From Methanosarcinaceae archaeon (GTDB lineage: Archaea > Halobacteriota > Methanosarcinia > Methanosarcinales > Methanosarcinaceae), in assembly GCA_020055655.1 (NCBI GenBank), contig JAIPUR010000010.1, positions 1-64,000 of the forward strand: a stretch of 64,000 nucleotides of DNA, given 5' to 3'. Both the position numbers and the translations under genes were made by a program. The notes below the pieces were generated by a model, which saw only the letters and a program-made list of their open reading frames with translations, searched no databases and was not told the origin of the DNA. Positions 28,118 through 37,305 of the stretch are shown here, one piece after another; position 1 is the stretch's first letter, and every line of letters begins with the position of its first letter.

Positions 28118-30100
28118 ATGGTGGAAAAGAACGGATCTTGTTGCCCAGAGGGTTTAGATGCAGAAATCGCTTGTAATAATTCAGGCTCCTCGGTACTTGA
28201 TGCAGATTTTCAATTTGAGGATATTGATAAATCCAGACCCTTCTTTGATCTTATCAACTCTCCAATAGTAGTATTAGGTACTGATTCAACTGTTATTCTG
28301 GCAAATCGGAATTTTCAATCTTTTTTTGGTAATGGCGAAGCAAGATTGCAGGAAGAAGATTGGACGGATGTTTTAATTTCTTCAGGCTTCAGTTCCTTCT
28401 TTGCTGATGTAGGATCCTTGATGTCTGAAAGTACTGAATTAACCAATCCTCTGGAGTATGGATTTGTAAATAAAGCCGGAAACCTGATAGTTATCAACTG
28501 GTCGCTTACCCGACTTAAGGATAAAGCCGGCCAGTTAAAAGGGTTTGTACTGTCAGGTGCAGACGTCACGATCAAAGACAACATTGAAAAGCAGTCACTG
28601 CACGAAAAGCAAGCTATTTTTTCATTCTTAGACTCTGCAACTTATTCAATTGTACTTGCAGACTCAGGTGGCAGAATCACATTCTGGAATAAAAAATCAT
28701 CTCAATTATTTGGTTTTAGTCAGGATGATGTCCTGGGAGAACCTCTCACTATAATGATGCCAAAGCGCTATAGAAAAGCGCACGAAGGTTGGGAACACCT
28801 TATATCAATTGGTAAATCTGCAGTTGTAGGGCGTATATTTGAGGCTACGGGTCTTCGTAAGGATGGTACAGAATTTCCACTTGAGATATCAATATCCACA
28901 ACCCGGTCAAATGGCAAAGTATTCCACAGTGCAATATTGAATGATATCTCAAAGCGTAAGATGAAAGAAAGAATGATGACCATTTCAAAGAACAAGTACA
29001 GGATGATATTCGAGAAATCTCCACTTGGTATTTTCCACTTTGATGAAAATGGTATTATCACTCAGTGCAATGAAAAATTTGTTAACATAATAAAAGCTGA
29101 TGAAGAACATATCATTAGTGATATTATGGGCTTTGATCTTCTCAGCTTGAAAGAAAATTCTCTAAGAAATGCAGTAAAGAGAGTACTTAGTGGTATTCCT
29201 GCCAGATATGAGGACATTTTTGTATCACCATTCTCTGAAAAATCAATTCCTATTAAAGCAGATTTCAGCCCCGTAATTTCTGATGAAGGTAAATTGATGG
29301 GCGGTGTCTGCGTTGTAGAGGACTTTACAGAACGTAAAGCTGCTGAAAGAGAACTTAACCAGTATGCAGAAGACCTTGCAAAAGCTAATAAGGAGCTAAC
29401 ATCTCTTGATCGTATGAAAGATGAGTTCCTTTCCAATCTCAGGCATGAACTCAAGACTCCTCTTATCCCTATCAAGGGTTATAGTGAGCTCATGTTTGAT
29501 GGTGCACTTGGGGAATTGAGCGACAAGCAGAAGGATGCCATGGAAAAAGTAATGCTCAGTTCCGAAAGGTTGAAACGACTAATTGATTCACTTCTTTATG
29601 TCAGTATTACTGAAGCAGGTAATGTTGAATACAGCTTTGTTCCACTTCGGCTACCTGAAGTAATAAGCTCTGCTATCCATAACCGTTCTCCTGAAATAAC
29701 AAGCAAGAATCATGAAGTGGAAACAAATTTCCCTGATGATCTGCCTTTAATAGAAGGTGACCTTGATTATCTTGAAGATGCATTTGTCAATATCATTGAC
29801 AACGCTTCAAAGTTCACTCCAAATAGTGGAAAAATATTGATATCCGCTATCAAAGAAGATGATCGAATCCATTTAAGAATTACTGATGATGGAATTGGTA
29901 TTGCTGAAGAGCATCTTCCTCATGTATTTGAAAGATTCTATCAAATAGATGGCTCATCAACACGTAAATACGGTGGCAATGGGCTTGGCCTCTATATTTG
30001 CAAAAAGGTTATCGAATCCCATAATGGTAGTGTATGGGCAGAAAGTAAAGAAGACCTTTTCACTACGATTCATGTTGTGCTACCGATCAAAGAGCTTTAA
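28118..30100 (+). CDS. Soluble multi-PAS sensor histidine kinase
   Basis: A 660-residue kinase without membrane helices. Three PAS domains are visible: about 45-150 (FDLINSPIVVLGTD), 165-285 (SYSIVLADSGGRITFWN-like; EATGLRKDGTEFPLEISIS) and 295-405 (KSPLGIFHFDENGIITQ). The HisKA box carries the phospho-His in LRHELKTPLIPIKGYSE and the ATPase domain has IDNASKFTPNSG (N box), ITDDGIGI (G1) and GGNGLGLYICKK (G2). There is no response regulator next to it, so the partner is elsewhere. Its TAA overlaps the stop of the convergent QW-repeat gene. Confidence 0.92.
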   Translation: MVEKNGSCCPEGLDAEIACNNSGSSVLDADFQFEDIDKSRPFFDLINSPIVVLGTDSTVILANRNFQSFFGNGEARLQEEDWTDVLISSGFSSFFADVGSLMSESTELTNPLEYGFVNKAGNLIVINWSLTRLKDKAGQLKGFVLSGADVTIKDNIEKQSLHEKQAIFSFLDSATYSIVLADSGGRITFWNKKSSQLFGFSQDDVLGEPLTIMMPKRYRKAHEGWEHLISIGKSAVVGRIFEATGLRKDGTEFPLEISISTTRSNGKVFHSAILNDISKRKMKERMMTISKNKYRMIFEKSPLGIFHFDENGIITQCNEKFVNIIKADEEHIISDIMGFDLLSLKENSLRNAVKRVLSGIPARYEDIFVSPFSEKSIPIKADFSPVISDEGKLMGGVCVVEDFTERKAAERELNQYAEDLAKANKELTSLDRMKDEFLSNLRHELKTPLIPIKGYSELMFDGALGELSDKQKDAMEKVMLSSERLKRLIDSLLYVSITEAGNVEYSFVPLRLPEVISSAIHNRSPEITSKNHEVETNFPDDLPLIEGDLDYLEDAFVNIIDNASKFTPNSGKILISAIKEDDRIHLRITDDGIGIAEEHLPHVFERFYQIDGSSTRKYGGNGLGLYICKKVIESHNGSVWAESKEDLFTTIHVVLPIKEL

Positions 30101-30807
30101 TTTCCATTCTTTTTAGTGAATTGTGCAAGAGTGATGAGTGACAATGCCGTTGCTGTAACACTAGCTTCATTTTTTCCCCATGATCCGTTATGATTCATCT
30201 TCTCAAGTACCCATTCGATATCGCTGCTGAGTTCTTCATGGTATCCTGCAAGAATGAGTGCCTGTATGCATATATTGCTGGTAGCAATGGTCTTCCATGC
30301 TCCGTTTTTATCCCTCTGGCCAAGTATCCATTTAGCATGCTCATTTATGAAAGCAGAAAACTCGTCATTTTGATCAAGTTTTCCTTGCTTTATCAAGGCA
30401 TTTATTATCAGGGAATTCGTTCCGGGATATTCCCACTCAGAAGAGTAATTGTCTACAAGCCATCTACATCCCTCTAAATTGTATATTCCCATGTCTGCAA
30501 GAGCCATCAATGCATAAGTCGTATCATATACATCATTGTTCCATGCTCCATTTTCCTGCTGTGCCAGAATCCATTTCTTAGTATTCTCCTGATTTTCTTC
30601 GACCTTCGCAAGTGCAGATATGGACCTGGATGTATCTCTTATAGAATTATTCCAATGCCCATCATTTTTTTCTTCGATGAGTTTTCTGGCAAGATCAGTT
30701 TCCACATTCCATAGCTGAAATGCCAGTAAAACTCTTGATATTTCCTTGATCTTACTTATATCCTGAGACAAAAGCCAGTAAAACGATCTTTCCTTTTTAA
30801 AATACAT
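30097..30807 (-). CDS. Prenyltransferase/squalene-oxidase repeat protein
   Basis: A 236-residue alpha-alpha barrel-like protein with at least four QW-type repeats: NDGHWNNSIRDTSRSISAL, ENGAWNNDVYDTTYALMAL, KNGAWKTIATSNICIQAL and HNGSWGKNEASVTATAL, each followed by a helix. Such repeats form the terpene cyclase and prenyltransferase toroid. The short length and absence of the DXDD or DCTAE motif argue against a true cyclase. No signal peptide is visible. It is convergent with, and shares four bases with, the PAS kinase gene. Confidence 0.8.
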   Translation of the reverse strand: MYFKKERSFYWLLSQDISKIKEISRVLLAFQLWNVETDLARKLIEEKNDGHWNNSIRDTSRSISALAKVEENQENTKKWILAQQENGAWNNDVYDTTYALMALADMGIYNLEGCRWLVDNYSSEWEYPGTNSLIINALIKQGKLDQNDEFSAFINEHAKWILGQRDKNGAWKTIATSNICIQALILAGYHEELSSDIEWVLEKMNHNGSWGKNEASVTATALSLITLAQFTKKNGN

Positions 30808-30964
30808 GATGAAGTAGATGCCTTGATAGTTATTTATTTCTTTGTAGATTCCTTCTTATCTGCACACTAAAATTATGTATTTGCATTATTCATGGCGATT
30901 GCAATTAGAAAAGTAATTAATATAGTAAGTTCCATTTATTTATCAAAGTTAGGTTGGTCTAATA

Positions 30965-31660
30965 ATGAATAATCGTGAAATTGCTGAAAGAATTGTAAAG
31001 TTACTTGACCTGAAATATGATCCTGTGGCTGTCAAAGTCATAAAGGAAGGAGATTCTGTTCCTGAGGGGTTTGAGGAAACAGAGGGTAAAATAAGACATT
31101 GCCAATCTATAATGAAGGCAAGAAAAGGGGAATCATTCCTTGTTCCTTTAGACAAGCATGCATGTGTGGTAGGTGCATCAAGTCTTGGCCTGGTAGATAC
31201 TCCTGAAAAAGTTGAAGCTGGTGACTTCCATGCAAATCTGGGTATGTTTGATTGCTCAGAAGCCGCTGCAAATATGATATCTCAGCGTTCTGTACTGGAT
31301 AGTGGAAATGTTGCTACATACGTTGGCCCACTGAAAGACTTTGCTGTAGAACCTGATGTGGTCATTCTTGTAGATCTTCCTGAAACTCTTTACTGGCTTA
31401 TTCCTGCAGCTACATTCTTTGAGGGTGGCAGACAAGCTTTCAATACAGCAGCTTTTCAGGCTACATGTGTGGACTCTACGGTAATTCCTCTCCTGACTGG
31501 TAAAATGAATATGAGTCTTGGATGCTTTGGCTGCCGTAAAGCAACAGATATAGAAAATTCAGAAATGATTGCTGGAATTCCTTTTGAGAATATGGATAAA
31601 ATGCTTGAAGCTCTTGAAAAGATCCATGATGGTCCAATGGAAAAGGCAAGGAAGAAATAA
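30965..31660 (+). CDS. DUF169 domain-containing protein
   Basis: A 231-residue soluble protein. DLKYDPVAVKVIKEGDSVPE at the N-terminus, CQSIMKARKGESFLVPLDKHACVVGASSLGL and the C-terminal MSLGCFGCRKATD are the DUF169 pattern. Conserved cysteines (near 43, 64, 196 and 199) suggest metal or iron-sulfur binding. DUF169 proteins are frequent in methanogens and anaerobes and their function is unknown. It opens the metal/redox region that runs to 41 kb. Confidence 0.85.
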   Translation: MNNREIAERIVKLLDLKYDPVAVKVIKEGDSVPEGFEETEGKIRHCQSIMKARKGESFLVPLDKHACVVGASSLGLVDTPEKVEAGDFHANLGMFDCSEAAANMISQRSVLDSGNVATYVGPLKDFAVEPDVVILVDLPETLYWLIPAATFFEGGRQAFNTAAFQATCVDSTVIPLLTGKMNMSLGCFGCRKATDIENSEMIAGIPFENMDKMLEALEKIHDGPMEKARKK

Positions 31661-31720
31661 TTTCTTCCTGCTTTTTATTATTTAAGCAATCAATTTGATC
31701 TGACTTTATCTAGCTAATTA

Positions 31721-32554
31721 TTATTCACTGAATTTCTCAACGTTGTCCACGATATCACTGAAGTTTTTAGACCACTCCATATCGTTGTTCATTTCGCTGT
31801 GTACCCGGCCACTATCTTCTATTTCCGCAAGTTTAGGGTCAAGTGGTAATTCTCCCAGGATCTTTATATTGAAATCAGATGCAGCTTGCTCGACTCCACC
31901 TTTATTGAACAGTTCTATCTTTTCATCACAGTGTGGGCAGATTATTCCACTCATATTCTCTACAAGTCCTATTACGGGAACTTCAAGCACTTCTGCAAAT
32001 TTAATTGATTTTCTGACACTTACAATAGCAACATCCTGTGGTGTTGTGACAACAACTGCACCGTCAACTGTTTCGATCAATTGTGCAATGCTGAGTGGTT
32101 CATCCCCTGTACCAGGTGGCAGGTCAATGATAAGGTAGTCAAGTTTACCCCATGAAACTTCCTCCAGTAACTGCTTAATGGCTCCCATCTTTGCAGGTCC
32201 TCTCCATATTACAGGAGCATCCTTGTCAGGCAAGAGGAGTCCAACTGACATTACAAAGAGATTCTCTGTTACTGCTATAGGAACAAGCCCATTCTCATCA
32301 ACTGTTGGTTTTTGATCTTCAATACCAAACATCTTTGGAATACTTGGTCCGTGTATATCCGAATCAAGAAGGCCTACTTTGTGTCCACGTTCTGCAAGAC
32401 GCGCAGCAAGATTTGCGGCAACAGTGCTCTTTCCAACACCACCTTTTCCACTCATGACCATTATTTTATTCTTGATAGCTCTCATATTTTTGATAAGCTT
32501 TGATTCCTGTGGTTTCTTCATCAGGTCTTCAGGACTCTGGATATTTTGTGTCAT
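31721..32554 (-). CDS. Mrp/ApbC-family iron-sulfur carrier ATPase
   Basis: A 277-residue P-loop protein of the Nbp35/ApbC/Mrp type, which assembles and delivers [4Fe-4S] clusters. The deviant Walker A is SGKGGVGKST; DIHGPSIPKMFG, DLPPGTGDEPLSIAQ and the bridging cluster motif CPHC (GIICPHCDEK) are present. I chose ATG 32554, with GAGGAA upstream, over the frame start at 32587. Methanogens depend on this carrier because they lack most ISC proteins. It is transcribed in the same direction as the DUF134 gene. Confidence 0.93.
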   Translation of the reverse strand: MTQNIQSPEDLMKKPQESKLIKNMRAIKNKIMVMSGKGGVGKSTVAANLAARLAERGHKVGLLDSDIHGPSIPKMFGIEDQKPTVDENGLVPIAVTENLFVMSVGLLLPDKDAPVIWRGPAKMGAIKQLLEEVSWGKLDYLIIDLPPGTGDEPLSIAQLIETVDGAVVVTTPQDVAIVSVRKSIKFAEVLEVPVIGLVENMSGIICPHCDEKIELFNKGGVEQAASDFNIKILGELPLDPKLAEIEDSGRVHSEMNNDMEWSKNFSDIVDNVEKFSE

Positions 32555-32625
32555 TTGTATTTCCTCTGATATTATTATTATCAACAATTCTGAAATATTA
32601 CTTAAATAATGTTAAAATAACTGTG

Positions 32626-32937
32626 CTATTCTGCATCGGAGTCTACGTAATTTACACCTGCTATCTCAATGGCTTTCCCCATGGTAAGTGCTAATGCAAC
32701 TTTTCTTCTTGCATTTTGCAGATCTTCCCAGAAAGCACGTCTTGAGATCCCCATGCTAAAAGCCGCATCTTCCTGTTGCATTCCTTCAAGATCAACAAGT
32801 CGCAATGCTTCCAATTCCTCAATTGCAAGAGATATGTTTTCAAGTTCTTTGAGGGGCACACCTCTTGGTTTGAAATATAATACTTCAGGTGAGCACTGAA
32901 CTCTTCTGGGTGACTTTGGTCTTCCTCTACAGGGCAT
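32626..32937 (-). CDS. DUF134 family DNA-binding protein
   Basis: A 103-residue HTH protein: [13 protein letters not shown], followed by [35 protein letters not shown], which is a sigma-70-region-4-like helix-turn-helix. DUF134 genes typically sit with NifX-like and MinD-like genes, as here. It is the likely regulator of the island at 34-37 kb. It has an AT-rich upstream region of about 90 bases. Confidence 0.88.
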   Translation of the reverse strand: MPCRGRPKSPRRVQCSPEVLYFKPRGVPLKELENISLAIEELEALRLVDLEGMQQEDAAFSMGISRRAFWEDLQNARRKVALALTMGKAIEIAGVNYVDSDAE

Positions 32938-33028
32938 ATAATGCAGTCATTGTTAAAACTATTATTTACATGTTTTCCATAATTATTTATATTTATTCTC
33001 ATTTGCGTATAATTAATGGAATAAACAT

Positions 33029-33826
33029 TTAAATAAAATATGAAACTATGCTCAATAGGCCAAGACCGATGCAGAATTTCGAGAAGTCATATTTCTCAGC
33101 CATTTTTATGAATATGTCAATTGTCAGAATTCCCACTATGAACGCAAAGAATAATGCCAATATGGATGTTGCATCAATTATCAGCAGTCCCATTGCTCCC
33201 ATTCCAAGCTCAGCTACCAATACCGCAGGTATGCTCATAAGGAAGCTGAGTCTCAATGCGTCACTTGCCTGAAACTTCCCTAGAAGCAGAGTGGAAACTG
33301 TTATTCCTGATCTGCTAACACCAGGAAGTGCTGCAAATCCCTGTGTTATGCCTACAATGATGGAATCTTTCAATACAGGATCAGTTTTCATTTTAATATT
33401 TTTTGATGCCGTTATTTGCAAAATCCCGGTGAAAATAAGCAGAAATCCTATGAATGCAGTTGCCATTTTTCCTGAAAAATCTTCCCATCCTGTAGCAAAA
33501 AGAATCAATGGAAGTCCCACAAATCCTGTTAGCATAGTTGATATTATGAGAAATATTATCAAGGTATGATCTTTGTTTTGCAGATCTCTCTCTTTGACAA
33601 ATCCCGGTACTTCTTTTATTACTTTTTTTAGTTCAGCTCTGAAATAGACCATTGCTGAAAGAAGAGTTCCGGTATGCAACCATATGGCTATTGGCAGAGA
33701 CTCTGCAAGACTCTTTCCAAATACATTGATCATAACAAGAGAGGTCATTCCTTCGCTACTAATCGGTAACCATTCTGCAATTCCCTGAACAATTCCAAGT
33801 ACAACTGCTTCAAAGACTGTTAACAT
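33029..33826 (-). CDS. uppP: Undecaprenyl-diphosphatase-like protein UppP/BacA
   Basis: A 265-residue membrane protein with about eight helices. The family motifs GIVQGIAEWLPISSEGM (residues 12-28) and GFAALPGVSRSGITV (about 162-176) are intact. In archaea the substrate is presumably a polyprenyl (dolichyl) diphosphate recycled during glycan assembly. Its location in a metal/redox island is unexplained, and it is probably transcribed on its own. It starts MLTVFEAVVLGIVQG. Confidence 0.93.
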   Translation of the reverse strand: MLTVFEAVVLGIVQGIAEWLPISSEGMTSLVMINVFGKSLAESLPIAIWLHTGTLLSAMVYFRAELKKVIKEVPGFVKERDLQNKDHTLIIFLIISTMLTGFVGLPLILFATGWEDFSGKMATAFIGFLLIFTGILQITASKNIKMKTDPVLKDSIIVGITQGFAALPGVSRSGITVSTLLLGKFQASDALRLSFLMSIPAVLVAELGMGAMGLLIIDATSILALFFAFIVGILTIDIFIKMAEKYDFSKFCIGLGLLSIVSYFI

Positions 33827-33955
33827 CTTTGTTTAACTTGCTGTATTTGTATTTATAATGGGTGGTTCTTCCCTCATTATTTTCTCTTTTGGGAGTAAAT
33901 ATATTAAGTTAATTGAATATCTTTTTATATTTCCTCTCTCATGTGTACTATATGT

Positions 33956-33972
33956 CAGGTTGGGTTAACCTG
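33956..33972. promoter_or_regulatory. Palindromic operator candidate upstream of the NifX-like operon
   Basis: CAGGTT (33956-33961) and AACCTG (33967-33972) are perfect inverted arms around a 5-base spacer. A TATA-like TTTTTATATTT lies near 33921-33931, so the palindrome would sit at or just after the transcription start. It may bind the DUF134 protein encoded nearby. Confidence 0.45.
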
Positions 33973-34050
33973 TCGATATAAGGTCTATGTTTAGCAACTA
34001 CTTGTTTGCTTATGCAGCGATCGGAATTGATCTTAGAAAAGGGATATCTA

Positions 34051-34446
34051 ATGAAAATATGTGTCACAGCTACTGCAGAAGGACTAGAATCTTCCGTTGA
34101 CCCTCATTTTGGTCGATGTGTGTACTTCCTAATTGTGGATGATGGGTCAATGGATTTTGAATCAGTACCAAATGAAAGTTTTTCAGCATCTGGAGGAGCT
34201 GGTATTCAGGCAGCTCAACAGGTGCTCAATAAAGGTATAGATGTGCTTATCACTGGAAGCCTTGGTCCAAATGCATTTCCATTAATTTCATCTGAAAATA
34301 TTGAAATTTATGAGTGTGCTACAGGCTCGGTATCAGAAGCCATTGCTTCTTACAAAAACGGTTCATTAGGGCGCATCGAGGCTTCTAATTCACCTGGAAA
34401 ACAAGGTGGAAAGCAGCGCAATGGAAGTTCCCAAAAAAATAACTAA
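34051..34446 (+). CDS. NifX/dinitrogenase iron-molybdenum cofactor-family protein (first copy)
   Basis: A 131-residue RNase H-like fold protein starting MKICVTATAEGLESSVDPHFGRC, with ASGGAGIQAAQQVLNKGIDVLITGSLGPNAF. This is the NifX/NafY/ORP family that holds Fe-Mo or Mo-Cu clusters. The SSVDPHFGR motif is the family hallmark. I start at 34051 and drop 15 upstream residues of the open frame. It is the first of a run of plus-strand genes with short gaps, through 37252. Confidence 0.9.
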   Translation: MKICVTATAEGLESSVDPHFGRCVYFLIVDDGSMDFESVPNESFSASGGAGIQAAQQVLNKGIDVLITGSLGPNAFPLISSENIEIYECATGSVSEAIASYKNGSLGRIEASNSPGKQGGKQRNGSSQKNN

Positions 34447-34477
34447 TCAATAACAATACGCATGGAGATATGATATA

Positions 34478-34867
34478 ATGAAAGTAAGTGTACCCTCAAA
34501 TGGAAATGGTGGACTTGGTGATATGGTTGGTCAGCATTTTGGACAGGTTCCAAATTACACCGTCTATGACACGGAGTCAAAAGAAGTAAAGATAATCCCA
34601 AATACCAGTGAACACAATGGTGGGGTAGGTCTTCCCCCTGAACTTATGTCAAAGGAAGGTGTCCACGTAATGCTATGTGGTGGACTTGGGAAAAAAGCAG
34701 TTGATATGTTCGAGCGATATGAGGTTGATGTTTTTGTTGGTGCAAATGGCCTTGTAAAAGATGCTATCGATTCATGGAACTCTGGTAATTTAGCAAAAGC
34801 TACTAAGGATAATTCATGTAGTGGACATGACCACGATCATGATCACAGTGACGGACATTGTCATTGA
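34478..34867 (+). CDS. NifX/dinitrogenase iron-molybdenum cofactor-family protein with His-rich tail
   Basis: A 129-residue protein of the same family as the preceding gene: MKVSVPSNGNGGLGDMVGQHFGQ, SEHNGGVGLPPELMSKEGVHVMLCGGLG. The C-terminus CSGHDHDHDHSDGHCH is a strong divalent metal-binding tail, probably for Ni, Zn or Cu. The G-x-HFG motif replaces the canonical PHFGR. It lies 31 bases after the first copy and 19 before the MinD-like genes. Confidence 0.9.
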   Translation: MKVSVPSNGNGGLGDMVGQHFGQVPNYTVYDTESKEVKIIPNTSEHNGGVGLPPELMSKEGVHVMLCGGLGKKAVDMFERYEVDVFVGANGLVKDAIDSWNSGNLAKATKDNSCSGHDHDHDHSDGHCH

Positions 34868-34886
34868 TCTTTTTTGAGGTGTGGGT

Positions 34887-35741
34887 ATGAAGATTGCAAT
34901 CGCAAGTGGTAAAGGGGGCACGGGGAAGACCACAATAGCCGTCAATCTTGCTATATCACTTGGCAATGCACAATTGCTTGATTGTGATGTTGAAGAACCC
35001 AATTGTAATCTTTTTCTTAGGCACGATATGGAAGAGTTCGAAGATGTAACTCTTCCTGTTCCTCTGGTCGATAAAGAAAAATGTGATCTCTGCGGAGATT
35101 GCGCAAACTTCTGTCAATACAATGCAATTGCTTCTCTTCCTTCTGGTGTAATGGTATTTCCAAAACTGTGCCATGGATGCGGCGGCTGTGCTCTTGTTTG
35201 TCCTGAAAATGCAATTACAGAAAATACGCGTTCTATCGGAATTATTGAGCGCTCGGCAGATTGGAGTCATGTTGACCTGTGGCAGGGACTTTTGCATATT
35301 GGGGAACCTATGGCATCTCCAGTTATTCATCAGTTGCAGGAACATATATCTGAAGATAATAATGTTGCAATAATAGATTCTCCTCCTGGGACTGCCTGTC
35401 CTGTGATAGCTTCACTATCTGGGATGGATTATTGTATTCTGGTAACAGAACCCACTCCTTTTGGTCTGCATGACCTTAAGCTTGCGGTGGATGTGGTTCG
35501 TCAGCTAGGTATTCCATTTGGTGTTCTGATCAACCGAAGTGACATTGGTGATAGCAGAGTTGAAGAGTACTGTGTTTCAGAAAATATTCCTATTTTGATG
35601 AAGGTGCCAAATAACAGGGAAATAGCTGTTCTCTATTCAAAAGGAATTCCATTTGTAACAAGCTTACCAGGTTGGAATAATAGGTTTGTACATATGTTTG
35701 CTAATATATGTGAACAACTCTCTACAAGGGCGGCTGAATAA
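34887..35741 (+). CDS. MinD-type ATPase with inserted ferredoxin domain (first copy)
   Basis: A 284-residue P-loop ATPase of the Mrp/MinD superfamily with two [4Fe-4S] motifs inserted after the first strand pair: CDLCGDCANFCQYNAI (about 60-75) and CHGCGGCALVCPENAI (about 93-108). Walker A is SGKGGTGKTTI, and DSPPGTACPVIASL the switch region. The ATG at 34887 is preferred to the GTG at 34881, with GAGGTG upstream. Paired copies like this are typical of ORP/NifX-type clusters and are thought to load clusters onto the NifX-like proteins. Confidence 0.92.
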   Translation: MKIAIASGKGGTGKTTIAVNLAISLGNAQLLDCDVEEPNCNLFLRHDMEEFEDVTLPVPLVDKEKCDLCGDCANFCQYNAIASLPSGVMVFPKLCHGCGGCALVCPENAITENTRSIGIIERSADWSHVDLWQGLLHIGEPMASPVIHQLQEHISEDNNVAIIDSPPGTACPVIASLSGMDYCILVTEPTPFGLHDLKLAVDVVRQLGIPFGVLINRSDIGDSRVEEYCVSENIPILMKVPNNREIAVLYSKGIPFVTSLPGWNNRFVHMFANICEQLSTRAAE

Positions 35742-36650
35742 ATGGTGAAGCAAATTACAATAGTAAGTGGAAAGGGCGGTACTGGTAAAACCACTATTTC
35801 TTCTGCATTTGTTTCTCTTGCAAATGATCTTGTCATTGCAGATTGTGATGTTGACGCTGCTGATATGCATCTTTTGCTTGATCCGACTCTCCTGAAAACT
35901 GATGATTTTTATGGCCTAAAAGTGGCCAATATTAACACAGAGTTGTGTACTGCTTGTGGGGACTGTTTGGATGCATGCAGGTTTAATGCAATAGATGGAT
36001 CTTTTGATGTTGATATTTTTTCATGTGAGGGATGTTCGGTATGTGAATATGTCTGTCAGCAAAATGCTATATCAATGATCGAAAAGAAAGCCGGTGAGTC
36101 CTTCAGTTCAATGACTCGCTTTGGGCCAATGGCTCATGCAAAACTGGGTATTGGTGAAGAAGCGAGTGGTAAACTGGTCTCAACAGTTCGAAATAATGCC
36201 AGGGATCTTGCTGCGGAATTCAATAAGGATCTTATCATAATTGATGGTCCCCCTGGAACTGGATGTTCTGTGATAGCTGCAATAACGGGTGTTGATATGT
36301 TGCTTGTAATTACTGAACCCACTGCTTCAGGTATTCACGATCTTGAACGAGTACTCGAACTTTCCAGTCACTTCAGGATACCTGCTGCAGTTTGCATTAA
36401 CAAATACGATCTGAATGAGAGTAATACGTTGTCTATCCGGGAGCTTTGCACTGAAATGGGTGTAGATGTTATTGGCTTACTTCCTTATAGCAGAACGCCC
36501 GTTGATGCCATGTTAAATGAAAAGACAGTACTTGAATTCACAGATGATGACTTCACATCAGTTGTTCGTTCTATTTGGGATAATCTACATGACCGATTAG
36601 TTTCCAGTGCGGAAACTGTTGATATTACTTTGAAAAGCTCTCTTATGTGA
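35742..36650 (+). CDS. MinD-type ATPase with inserted ferredoxin domain (second copy)
   Basis: A 302-residue paralogue of the preceding gene and directly adjacent to it. Walker A SGKGGTGKTTI, ferredoxin motifs CTACGDCLDACRFNAI and CEGCSVCEYVCQQNAI, then DGPPGTGCSVIAAI. The two proteins probably form a heterodimer, as in the ORP complex. The identical architecture in tandem suggests an old duplication within the operon. Confidence 0.92.
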   Translation: MVKQITIVSGKGGTGKTTISSAFVSLANDLVIADCDVDAADMHLLLDPTLLKTDDFYGLKVANINTELCTACGDCLDACRFNAIDGSFDVDIFSCEGCSVCEYVCQQNAISMIEKKAGESFSSMTRFGPMAHAKLGIGEEASGKLVSTVRNNARDLAAEFNKDLIIIDGPPGTGCSVIAAITGVDMLLVITEPTASGIHDLERVLELSSHFRIPAAVCINKYDLNESNTLSIRELCTEMGVDVIGLLPYSRTPVDAMLNEKTVLEFTDDDFTSVVRSIWDNLHDRLVSSAETVDITLKSSLM

Positions 36651-36679
36651 GGTCTTAGTCCATTCTAAGGGGTATTATT

Positions 36680-37252
36680 ATGAAATGTGCACTGTGTTCT
36701 GAAAAGAAATGTCGGGAAGGTAAGGACTGTTTTGGTATAACTGAAGAAATCTCTTACAAAGGATATGACCTTGAATCAATGAAGGCTGCAGCTGCCATAG
36801 AGTCTGAATATTATATGCAAAAGACCCGGCTTGAGGAACTAATTCTCTTTTCTCAGCAAATGGGCTATGAAAAACTCGGTATTGCTTTTTGTGTTGGACT
36901 GGAAAAAGAAGCTGAGCTTATCCAAAAGATCCTTGAACAGGATTTTGATGTGTATTCTGTATGCTGCAAGGTTTGTGGGATCGAAAAGAGTGAATATGGT
37001 CTAAAAAAATTAAATCCTGATAAATATGATCCAACATGTAATCCCTTGGGTCAGGCTATGATGCTTGCAAAAAATGATACACAATTGAATATCATTGTTG
37101 GTTTATGTATGGGGCACGATATTATTTTCACACAAAATTCCAAAGCTCCGGTGACTACTTTAATAGTCAAGGACAGGGTTTTGGGTCATAACCCTGCAGC
37201 TGCGATCTATTCAGGATATCACTTGAAAAAGAGATTTGGTCTGGATAGCTGA
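36680..37252 (+). CDS. DUF1847 cysteine-rich protein
   Basis: A 190-residue protein. It starts MKCALCSEKKCREGKDC, four cysteines that can bind a metal or cluster. The rest is an alpha/beta domain with YEKLGIAFCVGLEKEAE, VCCKVCG and DPTCNPLGQAMMLAKNDTQLNIIVGLCMGHD, matching DUF1847. The function is unknown. It is last in the plus-strand operon, 29 bases after the second ATPase. Confidence 0.87.
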   Translation: MKCALCSEKKCREGKDCFGITEEISYKGYDLESMKAAAAIESEYYMQKTRLEELILFSQQMGYEKLGIAFCVGLEKEAELIQKILEQDFDVYSVCCKVCGIEKSEYGLKKLNPDKYDPTCNPLGQAMMLAKNDTQLNIIVGLCMGHDIIFTQNSKAPVTTLIVKDRVLGHNPAAAIYSGYHLKKRFGLDS

Positions 37253-37305
37253 TGCCGACTTTTGTACATTCAAATTATGTGTGAATATCACTCTGGTGTT
37301 GTTAG

